A stretch of 10,593 nt of DNA from Candidatus Dormiibacterota bacterium (GTDB lineage: Bacteria > Chloroflexota > Dormibacteria > Aeolococcales > Aeolococcaceae): the NCBI GenBank assembly GCA_019234035.1, contig JAFALX010000037.1, positions 1-10,593 on the forward strand, written 5' to 3'. Positions 1-6,973 of the stretch are shown here, in pieces (position 1 is the stretch's first letter; every line of letters begins with the position of its first letter). The position numbers and the translations under genes are program-made. Below the pieces are notes generated by a model. The model was given only the letters and a program-made list of their open reading frames with translations. It ran no database searches and was not told the DNA's origin.

Positions 1-2
1 AG

Positions 3-740
3 TGGGCGCCGCCGCGGTTCGCGCACGTCCCGGTCGTGCTCGGCACGGACGGGCAGAAGCTGAGCAAGCGTCGCGGCGCGCACAACGTGCTTGAGTACGG
101 CGAGCTCGGCTACCTGCCCAGCGCGATCGTCAACGCGATGGCGCTGCTCGGCTGGTCACCCGGCACCGGCGAGGAGGTGTTCAGCCTCGACGAGCTGCGA
201 GAGCTCTTCACGGTGGAGCGCATCCATCCGTCGCCGGCCACGTTCGATCCCAAGCGTCTGGACGACCTCAACGGCATCCACATCCGGCGCATGTCCATTG
301 AGGACCTGGTGGAGGCGCTGGAACACTTCCTGCCCGGTACGAGCAAGGACATGCGGCGGCAGCTCGCACCGATGCTGCAGCACCGCATGGTCACGCTCGC
401 CGATGCACAGGTGCTCGCTGCCCCGCTGCTGCACGACGTCGTGCTCGACGAGACCGCGCCGCTGCCGCCGCCCAAGGTCACACGCGACGTCGCCGCCGCC
501 ATGCTCAGCGGTGCGATCGACATCGTCGAGCGTGGCGGGCTCGCCGATCACGATGCCATGCTCGAGCAGCTGCGCGCCATCGCCAAGGAGCACGGCGCAA
601 AGGTGGGGGACGCCTTCCGAACGCTGTACGTCGCGATGCTCGGCACCCAGAGCGGCGTGCCCGTCATCGAGGCGATGCAGTACCTCGGGGCGGAGACGAG
701 CCTGATCCGGCTGCGCCGGGCGCTCGCCCTGCTCCGCTAA
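3..740 (+). CDS. gltX: Glutamyl-tRNA synthetase, C-terminal part (5' truncated by window)
   Basis: This class I aminoacyl-tRNA synthetase charges tRNA-Glu with glutamate in the cytoplasm. The reading frame is open from the first base, so the N-terminal Rossmann half with the HIGH motif lies outside the window. The visible part begins just before the KMSKS-type signature, seen as KLSKRRG (KLSK at 57-68), which binds ATP. The family-typical stretch HNVLEYGELGYLPSAIVNAM and the LLGWSP segment follow. Next comes the conserved connecting region (FDPKRLDDLNGIHIR), then the helical anticodon-binding domain down to the stop. About 245 residues remain, which fits the C-terminal half of a roughly 480-residue bacterial GluRS. 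The gene converges with the next one, with 7 bases between stops. An ATG- or GTG-started version inside the window would be an artefact of truncation. Assignment as GluRS rather than GlnRS rests on the KLSKR motif and the helical, not beta-barrel, C-terminus. Confidence 0.96.
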   Translation, partial: WAPPRFAHVPVVLGTDGQKLSKRRGAHNVLEYGELGYLPSAIVNAMALLGWSPGTGEEVFSLDELRELFTVERIHPSPATFDPKRLDDLNGIHIRRMSIEDLVEALEHFLPGTSKDMRRQLAPMLQHRMVTLADAQVLAAPLLHDVVLDETAPLPPPKVTRDVAAAMLSGAIDIVERGGLADHDAMLEQLRAIAKEHGAKVGDAFRTLYVAMLGTQSGVPVIEAMQYLGAETSLIRLRRALALLR

Positions 741-747
741 ACAGGGC

Positions 748-1230
748 TCAGCGCTCGATCTCGACTCCCGCAGGCGGCGCCGACCGTTCGCGCGCCCGCG
801 GGGCAGGACGGGGCCGCCGCGGACGCGGAGGTGGTGGGCCGGCCGGCGCCGGGGACGGGCCGGCCGCCACGGGCGATGGTTCCGGCGCCGCGACCGGCGG
901 CTCGTGTGCCGCAGGTGGATCCGGCGCAGGTGCAGCGGGCTCCGGCGCCGCTGCCTCAGGGGCGCGACCGCCCCAGTCTCGGAGCCTCTGGAGAATACGT
1001 CGCCCGCCCTGCTGCAGCAGTGACAGGGCAGCCCGGTCGGCGCCGCTGGCTCGGGCGGCGACGAGGACCCCGGTGACGATCGCGCTGGCCGGCCAGTAGG
1101 CCGCGAAGAGCGAGAGCGCGGCGAGCACGCCGAACCCGGCGAGGAGGGGATGGCGGCGCAGGAAGGACGGCCCTGGAGGCGGTGGTGGCGGTGGGGACGA
1201 GACGGCTCGCCCGGCGTCTGTGGCGATCAT
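748..1230 (-). CDS. Small single-pass membrane protein with long proline/alanine-rich tail
   Basis: No family is recognised. The protein is about 160 residues. It has a short N-terminus with a run of seven prolines, a positively charged FLRRHP patch, and one hydrophobic segment of roughly 30 residues (LLAGFGVLAALSLFAAYWPASAIVTGVLV), long enough for one or two membrane passes. A short amphipathic helix with QQGGRRILQRL follows, and then some 75 residues dominated by Pro, Ala, Arg and Glu. Such tails usually span or contact the cell wall, or stay disordered in the cytoplasm; which applies here cannot be told. The ATG at 1230 is chosen over the in-frame GTG at 1239 because a TACGGT box lies 8 to 13 bases upstream of the ATG and overlaps the GTG, implying a leaderless message. 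The gene converges on gltX and diverges from the GGDEF-like gene. Confidence 0.6.
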   Translation of the reverse strand: MIATDAGRAVSSPPPPPPPGPSFLRRHPLLAGFGVLAALSLFAAYWPASAIVTGVLVAARASGADRAALSLLQQGGRRILQRLRDWGGRAPEAAAPEPAAPAPDPPAAHEPPVAAPEPSPVAAGPSPAPAGPPPPRPRRPRPAPRARERSAPPAGVEIER

Positions 1231-1237
1231 GGCGCCC

Positions 1238-1243
1238 ACCGTA
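1238..1243 (-). promoter_or_regulatory. Putative -10 box (TACGGT) for the proline-rich membrane protein
   Basis: On the minus strand TACGGT occupies -13 to -8 relative to the ATG at 1230, the spacing expected if transcription starts at or next to the start codon. No convincing Shine-Dalgarno sequence is present. A leaderless start is inferred, and it decides between the two possible starts. No clear -35 element was seen. Confidence 0.4.
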
Positions 1244-1329
1244 CCGGCGCCTCACGGACCGCTCGCGGACGACCTGCGGCGTCGGATCCGGTCCCGCCGC
1301 CGCGTCGAAAGAGTCCCTACGGTTGTCGC

Positions 1330-1371
1330 GCCGTACGTACGGCCGAGTCTCGGCCCGCTTGCATTGAAGCG
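1330..1371. repeat. Three back-to-back inverted repeats in a divergent intergenic region
   Basis: The region between the divergent genes starting at 1230 (-) and 1405 (+) holds a perfect 14-bp palindrome GCCGTACGTACGGC (1330-1343). It overlaps GGCCGAG-T-CTCGGCC (1341-1355; arms of 7 with one central base) and is followed directly by CGCTT-GCATTG-AAGCG (1356-1371). These could be operator sites for a dimeric regulator or a folded 5' leader of the downstream gene. Single repeats of this size are expected by chance in GC-rich DNA; the clustering of three in 42 bases at a likely promoter is what stands out. Confidence 0.5.
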
Positions 1372-1404
1372 TTCGGCGCATCTGAACCCAGCACCATCAC
1401 AGGC

Positions 1405-3198
1405 ATGTCAAGCGCGCCGGCCGTGCCAGGCCAGCCGCCCTCCTTCGCACTCAGCGGCGTGCAGCGCCTCTTTGCCTTCGCCACCGTGCTCGGCCTCGTC
1501 GGCGCAGCGCTCTGGTTGGGGCCTCTGCACGACAGCGCCCGGCCGAGCACCGCGGTGTCGATCCCCTGGTGGGCGGAGCTCGCCGCCTGCTACATGGGCG
1601 GGCTCCTCACCGTCGAGGTGGGGGTGCGGCGCCGTTACACCGTGTCGCTCGCGGAGATCGCCGCGGCGCTGGGGCTGTTCGTCGTCGATCCCTGGGTGCT
1701 CCTCGGCTGCTACACCGTCGGCGTGCTGCTGGCGCACTGGACGCGCCGCGGCCTGCAGCCGTCGCGCGACTACGGCAACCTCATGCTGGACATCGTCTTC
1801 GTCGCGGTGGCGGTGATCGTCTTCGCAGCAGTGCGCCCGGATGCCGGCGACCCGCTGGCACAGCGCAGCATCCTGGCGCTGGTCGCGGCCATGGCCGCGG
1901 CCGGTGGCGTGCTCGCTCCCGCAGTGCTGGTGGCGAGCGTGTCGCTCTATCAGGGCCGCCTCAACCTGAGCGCCTCCGCCGCCGACTTTGTGACGCAGCT
2001 GGCCGGAACCATCACGAGCACGTGCGTCGCGCTCATCCTCCTCGTTCTCACCCGGGTGAACCCGTGGCTGGTCGCCGCCGCGCTGCCCCCGGCGCTGCTC
2101 GTCATCGCGCTGCAGCACACGGCACAGGGCGCCCGCCGCCGCGCGGAACGGATCGCGTTCCTGCGCCGGGTCACCGACATCCTCGGCCAATCGGCGCCGT
2201 TCGTCGACCGTGGCCCCGCACTCCTGACCAGCATCACCGGTGCATTCGAGGTCGGCACGGCGGAGCTGCTGCTCGTCGGCGGCACCGGCTTCGCCGCGCT
2301 GCGCTTTCTCGTCGCCGATCGCGCTTCAGGTGTGCGGTCATCGCGAAGTGAGATCACGGCTGCCGAGGTGGAGGCGCTTCGGCTGCCGGCGGAACAGCGC
2401 ATCGTCTCGGTGCAGGCCGACGCCGACAACGACCGCCTGACCCCGCTCGCCGTGGCCCGCGGCCTGAAGTCGTGCAGCGTGCTGCCCCTGCGCGGTGCCG
2501 AGCGCACCGTTGGACTGCTCATCCTGCAGCAGGACCACCTGCCGCGCCGCGACCTCGACGACCTCCTCGCCGCCCTGTCCCTGATCGGCGTCGCCGCTGA
2601 GCAGCATGAGCTGGTCACCGTCGATCGCCGTCGCGGCGGCGGTGGTGAGGCCCGCGCCCGCGGCAGCGGCCCGCTCACCGTGCACGACCGGCCGGCGTTC
2701 ATGGACGCGCTCAGCGCGGGGCTCAGCCGCGTCGAGGCGTCGCGCCGCCCGATCGCCCTGGTGCTCGTGGACCTCGACGCATTTCTCGGTATCAGAGGCA
2801 CGTACGGGGAATCGGTCGGCGAGACGGTGCTGACGGAGATCGGCCGCCGCGTGCAGCGGCACCTGCGGCGCTACGACGTCGTCGGCCGGCTGGGCAATGA
2901 TCAGCTTGGGATCTTCCTCGACGCGCTGCGCCAGAAGGCGGACGCCGAGGTCGTCGGCCGGCGTGTGCTGGAGGCGCTGCAGCGCGCCATCGAGCTGGGA
3001 AGCGACAACGTCACCGTCGGCGCCAGTGTCGGCATCGCCGTCGTCGACGACTACGACAACGTGCCCCCGGCGGAGGAGCTCCTGCGCCGCGCCGACATGG
3101 CGGTGTATCTGGCGAAACGGCAGGCGGGAGTGCGCTGCCTGGTCTTCGACAACGCCTCGCGCGAGTCCGTCATCGCCTCGGCCCCGTCGCTGAATTAG
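1405..3198 (+). CDS. Membrane protein with GAF-like and degenerate GGDEF domains, likely c-di-GMP receptor
   Basis: The predicted protein has 597 residues. Residues about 20-245 are hydrophobic, with some seven or eight membrane segments. A GAF-like region follows (about 255-405), then a GGDEF-fold domain (about 423-590). The GGDEF fold is recognisable from LVDLDAF (D456, the first metal ligand), the RRYD/GRL block and ADMAVYLAK near the C-terminus. The signature itself reads GNDQL (497-501). Positions equivalent to PleD Asn335 and Asp344, which bind the guanine base, are Arg464 and Glu473, so cyclase activity is unlikely. The inhibitory-site motif RxxD (R488 to D491) is intact five residues before the signature, the arrangement that lets inactive GGDEF domains bind c-di-GMP. 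Membrane + GAF + inactive GGDEF resembles PelD in order of parts, but no pel genes are nearby. ATG 1405 is chosen because upstream in-frame codons give low-complexity sequence overlapping the divergent gene. No strong Shine-Dalgarno sequence was seen. Confidence 0.85.
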   Translation: MSSAPAVPGQPPSFALSGVQRLFAFATVLGLVGAALWLGPLHDSARPSTAVSIPWWAELAACYMGGLLTVEVGVRRRYTVSLAEIAAALGLFVVDPWVLLGCYTVGVLLAHWTRRGLQPSRDYGNLMLDIVFVAVAVIVFAAVRPDAGDPLAQRSILALVAAMAAAGGVLAPAVLVASVSLYQGRLNLSASAADFVTQLAGTITSTCVALILLVLTRVNPWLVAAALPPALLVIALQHTAQGARRRAERIAFLRRVTDILGQSAPFVDRGPALLTSITGAFEVGTAELLLVGGTGFAALRFLVADRASGVRSSRSEITAAEVEALRLPAEQRIVSVQADADNDRLTPLAVARGLKSCSVLPLRGAERTVGLLILQQDHLPRRDLDDLLAALSLIGVAAEQHELVTVDRRRGGGGEARARGSGPLTVHDRPAFMDALSAGLSRVEASRRPIALVLVDLDAFLGIRGTYGESVGETVLTEIGRRVQRHLRRYDVVGRLGNDQLGIFLDALRQKADAEVVGRRVLEALQRAIELGSDNVTVGASVGIAVVDDYDNVPPAEELLRRADMAVYLAKRQAGVRCLVFDNASRESVIASAPSLN

Positions 3199-3212
3199 GA
3201 GATCCGCGCGGA

Positions 3213-3225
3213 CGCGCTTCGCGCG
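3213..3225 (+). other. Short GC hairpin between the GGDEF-like gene and thiD
   Basis: CGCGC-TTC-GCGCG forms a perfect 5-bp stem with a 3-base loop, 15 bases after the upstream stop codon and just before the thiD -10 box. It has no T-run, so it is not a standard intrinsic terminator. It could end the upstream message, act as an operator, or be chance in GC-rich DNA. Confidence 0.3.
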
Positions 3226-3230
3226 ATCCG

Positions 3231-3236
3231 TACGAT
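3231..3236 (+). promoter_or_regulatory. Putative -10 box (TACGAT) for a leaderless thiD transcript
   Basis: TACGAT sits exactly at -12 to -7 relative to the A of the thiD ATG at 3243, and no Shine-Dalgarno sequence precedes the ATG. This is the classical arrangement for leaderless transcripts in Actinomycetota, with transcription starting at the start codon. It leaves no room for a TPP riboswitch. A -35 element was not convincing. Confidence 0.55.
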
Positions 3237-3242
3237 GCGGTC

Positions 3243-4064
3243 ATGGCCGAACCGCGCACGCCGACCTGCCTGACCATCGCCACATCGGACTCCGGCGGCG
3301 GCGCCGGCGTGCAGGCCGACGTCAAGGCGTTTGCGGCCGCAGGCTGCCACGGCGCGACGGTGATCGTCGGACTCACCGCACAGAACACGGTCGAGGTTGC
3401 GGCGACCTTCGAGGTCCCGGCGTGGTTCATCACCGCGCAGCTGGACGCGGTGTTCAACGACATCGGCATCGACGCGCTGAAAACAGGGGCGCTGCAGTCG
3501 CGTGAGACGGTGGATGCCGTCGCCGCCTTTCTGGAGCGGCTGCAGTCGGCCGGCGCGCTGCCGCCCCTGGTCATCGATCCGGTTCTGCGCGCGAGCAGCG
3601 GCGCAGCACTGCTCCCGGACGATGCGCTGGAGGCGCTGATCGACCGGCTCCTCCCGCTGTCCACCGTGATCACCCCGAATCACGACGAGGCGGTGGTCCT
3701 GGCTCGGCGCGACGGATCGGCGCACGAGCTCGCCGAGGCGATCGTCGCGCGCGGCGCGCACGCGGCGCTCATCACCGGCAGCGGCAGGAGCGGTGATCAT
3801 CTCTACGACGGCGCCAGGCACATGAACATCGCCGTTCCGGTGACGCAGGCGCGCGCCACGCACGGCAGCGGCTGCACGCATTCGGCGACGGTGTGCGCGC
3901 ACCTCGCACGCGGCGCGGACCTCAAGACCGCGGCGCGGGCGGCTGCGGCGGCCACCGCGTCGGCGATCACACTGGGCCTCGACGACGTCGGCAGCGGTGA
4001 CGGCCCGGTCGACGTCATCGGGCTTCGCGTGCACCGGGGCGCGCGTCGCCGCCCCGTACCATGA
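3243..4064 (+). CDS. thiD: Hydroxymethylpyrimidine/phosphomethylpyrimidine kinase
   Basis: ThiD phosphorylates 4-amino-5-hydroxymethyl-2-methylpyrimidine and then its monophosphate, giving the pyrimidine diphosphate that ThiE joins to the thiazole in thiamin synthesis. It is a cytoplasmic ribokinase-fold enzyme. The 273-residue length is normal. Family motifs run in order: TSDSGGGAGVQADVKAF (14-30; substrate and phosphate binding), GLTAQNT (43-49), LKTG (79-82), DPVLRASSGAALL (112-124), ITPNHDEA (143-150), and HGSGCT (207-212), the anion-hole motif with catalytic Cys211 that usually reads HGTGCT. The ATG is fixed by the -10 box just upstream. The last residues are Arg-rich and probably disordered. 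The next gene begins 20 bases after the stop, so the two are probably co-transcribed. No other thiamin genes are in the window. Confidence 0.95.
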   Translation: MAEPRTPTCLTIATSDSGGGAGVQADVKAFAAAGCHGATVIVGLTAQNTVEVAATFEVPAWFITAQLDAVFNDIGIDALKTGALQSRETVDAVAAFLERLQSAGALPPLVIDPVLRASSGAALLPDDALEALIDRLLPLSTVITPNHDEAVVLARRDGSAHELAEAIVARGAHAALITGSGRSGDHLYDGARHMNIAVPVTQARATHGSGCTHSATVCAHLARGADLKTAARAAAAATASAITLGLDDVGSGDGPVDVIGLRVHRGARRRPVP

Positions 4065-4084
4065 CGAGTGCGGAGCGCTGACAG

Positions 4085-4837
4085 GTGTGCACCATCCTTC
4101 TGGCCTGGCACAACGTCAACGACGCTGACTTCGTCATGGCGGCCAACCGCGACGAGCTGATCGAGCGCCCCGCGGAGCCGCCACAGCTCCTGTTCGGCGA
4201 TCCGCCGATCGTCGGCGGCCGCGACCTCCTCGGCGGCGGGACGTGGCTCGCCATCGGGGAGGGCGAGCGCGTCTGCGCGGTCACCAACCGGCGCACCGGC
4301 ATCAAGGGTGAGGTGATCCGCGACCCGTCGCGGCTGTCGCGCGGCGACATCCCGGTCGACGTGCTGCGGCGTGCGGAGCGCGACGTCCCCGCGTTCCTCG
4401 CCGGACTCGGGCCGGGCCGCTACAACCCGGTCAACGTGCTGTACGTGTCCCCGTCCGCTGCGCTCGCGGCGAGTGTCGACGACAGCGGCCCGCCGCGGCT
4501 GACGGAGCTCCACATCGGATTGCACGTCCTCACGACCGGCGACATCGATGACGCGGACAGCGACAAGAACCGCTGGCTGTACACGTTCGCGGATCGCACG
4601 CAGAAGCTGGCCAAGAACGCGTTCGACCTCGAGTACGCGCTGCGCGACCTCATGTCGCGGCACGATAAGCCGAGTGACGATCCCCTGGACTGCGTCTGCA
4701 TCCACGGCGACGTGTACGGCACCGTGTCTGCGGCGACGGTCATCGGGGCGCACGGCGCCGTGACGTACCGCCACGCGCAGGGCAGGCCCTGCAACACCCC
4801 CTTCTCCCTGGTCGACCTCGCCGATCTCGGCGGCTGA
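4085..4837 (+). CDS. NRDE/TANGO2-family protein
   Basis: The protein belongs to the NRDE (transport and Golgi organisation 2, TANGO2) family, named for its Asn-Arg-Asp-Glu motif, seen here as AANRDEL with NRDE at residues 21-24. The mature N-terminus would be Cys2 after Met removal (M-C-T-I), as is usual in the family and reminiscent of N-terminal-nucleophile hydrolases. GGRDLLGGGTWLAI (about 44-57) and a following TNRRTG match the family's glycine-rich block. The C-terminal YGT block, normally YGTRSST, reads YGTVSAA, so the Arg is missing. Its biochemical role in bacteria is not settled; eukaryotic TANGO2 has been linked to haem trafficking and lipid metabolism. The 250-residue length fits. 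The start is GTG, with GGAG at 4072-4075 nine bases upstream. A TACCAT box over the thiD stop (4057-4062) could be a second promoter. It converges with the next gene, 16 bases between stops. Confidence 0.85.
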   Translation: MCTILLAWHNVNDADFVMAANRDELIERPAEPPQLLFGDPPIVGGRDLLGGGTWLAIGEGERVCAVTNRRTGIKGEVIRDPSRLSRGDIPVDVLRRAERDVPAFLAGLGPGRYNPVNVLYVSPSAALAASVDDSGPPRLTELHIGLHVLTTGDIDDADSDKNRWLYTFADRTQKLAKNAFDLEYALRDLMSRHDKPSDDPLDCVCIHGDVYGTVSAATVIGAHGAVTYRHAQGRPCNTPFSLVDLADLGG

Positions 4838-4853
4838 GGCCAGGGGGCCGACG

Positions 4854-5282
4854 CTACCTCCGGCGCGCGCTCGTCGCGTTGCGAAAACGGCGGGCGATCT
4901 CCGGCACGAGGTTGACCGCGACCACCGGGTGTTCCAGCAGGAACTCCCGGAGGCCGCCGGCGGGCAGCGTCACGCAGCGCAACAGCGTCTCGGCGCGCAC
5001 GCTCGCGGTGCGCGGGCCGCCGTCGAGCGCCGCCACCTCACCGAAGAAGTCGCCGGGCCCGAGCGTCGCCACCTTCTCGTCGTCGATGATCACCGCCGCG
5101 TGGCCCTCGAGGATGATGAAGAACTCCGGGCCTCCCATCCCCTCGGTGACCACGCCGTGGTCGGCAAGGTAGGTGGCATCGTCGAACTGCTGCGAGATGG
5201 CTTCCAGCTCGCGGCGCGGCAGGCCGCGAAACAGCGGCATCGCCTCCAGCGTGGGGATGACGTCCTCGCGAGTTGTGCCCAT
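4854..5282 (-). CDS. Stand-alone cyclic-nucleotide-binding-domain protein
   Basis: The product, 142 residues, is a single cNMP-binding beta-barrel with short flanking helices. The opening helix has MPLFRGLPRRELEAIS (15-30), the usual start of such domains. The barrel continues to FGEVAALDGGPRTAS (80-94), the phosphate-binding cassette, with Glu82 and Arg91 in the positions that hold the ribose and the cyclic phosphate in CRP-like proteins. A C-terminal helix (LVPEIARRFRNATSARRR) ends the chain. There is no helix-turn-helix, kinase or channel part, so it can only act as a sensor subunit or by contacting another protein. The ATG is strongly supported by overlapping AGGAGG repeats (5290-5298) at 7 bases spacing. 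It lies 50 bases after the Nramp-related gene on the same strand and may belong to that operon, though it may also have its own promoter. Nucleotide specificity (cAMP, cGMP, other) cannot be told. Confidence 0.85.
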   Translation of the reverse strand: MGTTREDVIPTLEAMPLFRGLPRRELEAISQQFDDATYLADHGVVTEGMGGPEFFIILEGHAAVIIDDEKVATLGPGDFFGEVAALDGGPRTASVRAETLLRCVTLPAGGLREFLLEHPVVAVNLVPEIARRFRNATSARRR

Positions 5283-5311
5283 GTGCCTTCCTCCTCCTGC
5301 TCGGGCTGAGG

Positions 5312-5317
5312 AGTTTA
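5312..5317 (-). promoter_or_regulatory. Possible -10 box (TAAACT) for the cNMP-binding protein gene
   Basis: TAAACT on the minus strand would start a message with a leader of about 20 to 25 bases containing the AGGAGG ribosome-binding site. It touches an odd-length palindrome AGTGC-T-GCACT (5317-5327), which could be an operator. No good -35 element is visible, so the gene may instead be read from the upstream transporter gene. Confidence 0.25.
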
Positions 5318-5332
5318 GTGCTGCACTCGCAC

Positions 5333-6973
5333 TCAGTGACCTGTGGCCAGCTGCACCGCCTTGACGAGGAGCAGGAGCACCGCGATCGCGAGGTAGCTGA
5401 ACAGGGCGGTCAGCGCCACCGTGCGGGCGCGTGACGCGGGCGGGCGCGTGAGCAGCGCGATGGGGGGCATGCGCCAGGTGTCGCGCTCACTGCGGTCGAT
5501 CGGCGCGGCGGACTCGCTGCCGCTGCGGACGAAAAAGGCCAGCGCGGCCAACCCGGCGACAAGCAGGGCCGTCAGGGCAATGAACAGCAGACCAACGTTG
5601 ATGGACGGAAAGATGGTCGTCGTGACGAGGATCAGTGACAGGACGAGCAGGACGCCGAGGATGAGGCTGGCCAGCGCGTTCAGCCAGGGCCTGTTGACCC
5701 ACGGGCCCAGGACGGCGGGGTCGTTGCAGAGCAGGAGCAGAAACAGCGATGCGCTCGGCAGCAGAATGCCGGCCAGCGCCTGCACCGCGGTGGTGATGAG
5801 GCCGAGCGGCGCCGACGGAATGAGCACGATGCCCGCGGCAACGAACACCAAGCCCGCGTAGCTCGCGTAGAACGGCTTCGCCTCGCGCCACGAGCGGTGC
5901 AGCGAGTGGCGAAGACCGAACACGTCACCGAACGCGTACGAGGTCGCCAGCGTCACCGCGCTCGCGCCGATGATCGACGCGTCGATCAGCACGATGGCGA
6001 ACAGCGCACCGCCCGTCGAGCTCGCGTAGCGCGCGATGCCACGCGCAACGCCTCCGGCGTCGACAAACTGACCGGCCAGCGGCGTGCCCTCAAACGCGCC
6101 CGCGGCGGCGATCATGATCGCGCCGGCGCCGAGCACAACGACGAAGGCGCCGATGACGGTGTCAGCGCGCTCGTACGGAATCCAGCGCGGCGTGATCCGC
6201 TTGTCGATCACGTTCGACTGCTGAAAGAACAACTGCCAGGGAGCGACCGTCGTTCCCACGATCGCGATGATCAGCAGGATGGACGTGGACGTGATCCCGC
6301 CCTTGATGCCGGGCACGAAGGTGTCGTGCAGGGACTGCGATATCGGCGCATGGACGATGATCACGAGCGGGATGATCAGCAGGTTGGCGATGATGAAGAG
6401 GAACATCGCGCGCTCCCACCGCTCGAAGCTGCCTGTCACCGCGATCATCACGAGGAGCACGGCGGCGACGGGCACAGCGATGTACGGCGAGAGCCCGAAG
6501 TACTCGGCGCCGAGGCTGATGCCGATGAACTCCGTGACGATCGTGAGGAAGTTGAGCGCGAAGAGGTCGACGACGGAGAAATAGCCCCAGAACTTCCCGA
6601 ATCGCTCGAAGATGAGACGGGCGTGACCGACACCGGTCACCGCGCCGAGTCGCACCACCATCTCCTGGTTGACGATGAGGACCGGGATCAGCAGGATCAG
6701 CGTCCACAGCAGGCTCGTGCCATTGTTCTGGCCTGCCTGCGCGTAGGTGGAGACACCGCCCGCGTCGTTGTCGCCCACCATGACGATGAGCCCGGGCCCC
6801 ATGATCGCGAGCAACGCGAGCAACCGCTGACGCCAGGTACGACGAACGCCGCGCTCAGGCGCACGAACGGTTCCGAGGGCGCCGCGAATCTCATCGGGGT
6901 GTTCCCCATCGAGAACCGCAGACTTTCTGCTCGGAGCCTGGCCCCCGTGGGCCCGCTCATCGATCTGCTGCAA
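5333..6973 (-). CDS. Nramp (SLC11)-related divalent metal transporter, probably of the Mg-transporting type
   Basis: This 546-residue integral membrane protein has about 11 hydrophobic helices and the LeuT-like Nramp fold. Helix 1 carries GPGLIVMVGDNDAGG (59-73), where ordinary Nramps have DPGN: the metal-binding Asp70 is kept but Pro and Asn are replaced by Ala and Gly. Helix 6 reads TTVAPWQ (241-247) where Mn/Fe transporters have MPH, so the metal-selecting Met is Ala244 and the His is Trp246. From memory, loss of this Met together with the helix-1 change is reported for Nramp-related Mg2+ transporters, characterised in Eggerthella lenta. Mg2+ is therefore the likeliest substrate and Mn2+/Fe2+ specificity is unlikely. 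The N-terminal 48 residues are charged and cytosolic. The start is TTG, chosen because GGAGG lies 5 bases upstream and no ATG occurs before helix 1. The MgtE-regulatory-domain gene upstream supports a Mg2+ role. Confidence 0.88.
   Translation of the reverse strand: MQQIDERAHGGQAPSRKSAVLDGEHPDEIRGALGTVRAPERGVRRTWRQRLLALLAIMGPGLIVMVGDNDAGGVSTYAQAGQNNGTSLLWTLILLIPVLIVNQEMVVRLGAVTGVGHARLIFERFGKFWGYFSVVDLFALNFLTIVTEFIGISLGAEYFGLSPYIAVPVAAVLLVMIAVTGSFERWERAMFLFIIANLLIIPLVIIVHAPISQSLHDTFVPGIKGGITSTSILLIIAIVGTTVAPWQLFFQQSNVIDKRITPRWIPYERADTVIGAFVVVLGAGAIMIAAAGAFEGTPLAGQFVDAGGVARGIARYASSTGGALFAIVLIDASIIGASAVTLATSYAFGDVFGLRHSLHRSWREAKPFYASYAGLVFVAAGIVLIPSAPLGLITTAVQALAGILLPSASLFLLLLCNDPAVLGPWVNRPWLNALASLILGVLLVLSLILVTTTIFPSINVGLLFIALTALLVAGLAALAFFVRSGSESAAPIDRSERDTWRMPPIALLTRPPASRARTVALTALFSYLAIAVLLLLVKAVQLATGH

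Noticed and set aside
1150..1404. N-terminal extension of the GGDEF-like protein from an earlier in-frame start
   Set aside because: The extra 85 residues are Arg/Pro/Ser-rich low-complexity sequence, overlap the divergent membrane-protein gene and its promoter, and precede a good ATG next to the first membrane segment.
3213..3225. Intrinsic terminator after the GGDEF-like gene
   Set aside because: The stem is only 5 bp and is not followed by a T-run, so it is listed only as a hairpin.
3199..3242. TPP riboswitch before thiD
   Set aside because: Only 44 bases separate the genes, no CTGAGA-type thi-box elements are present, and the -10 box implies a leaderless message.
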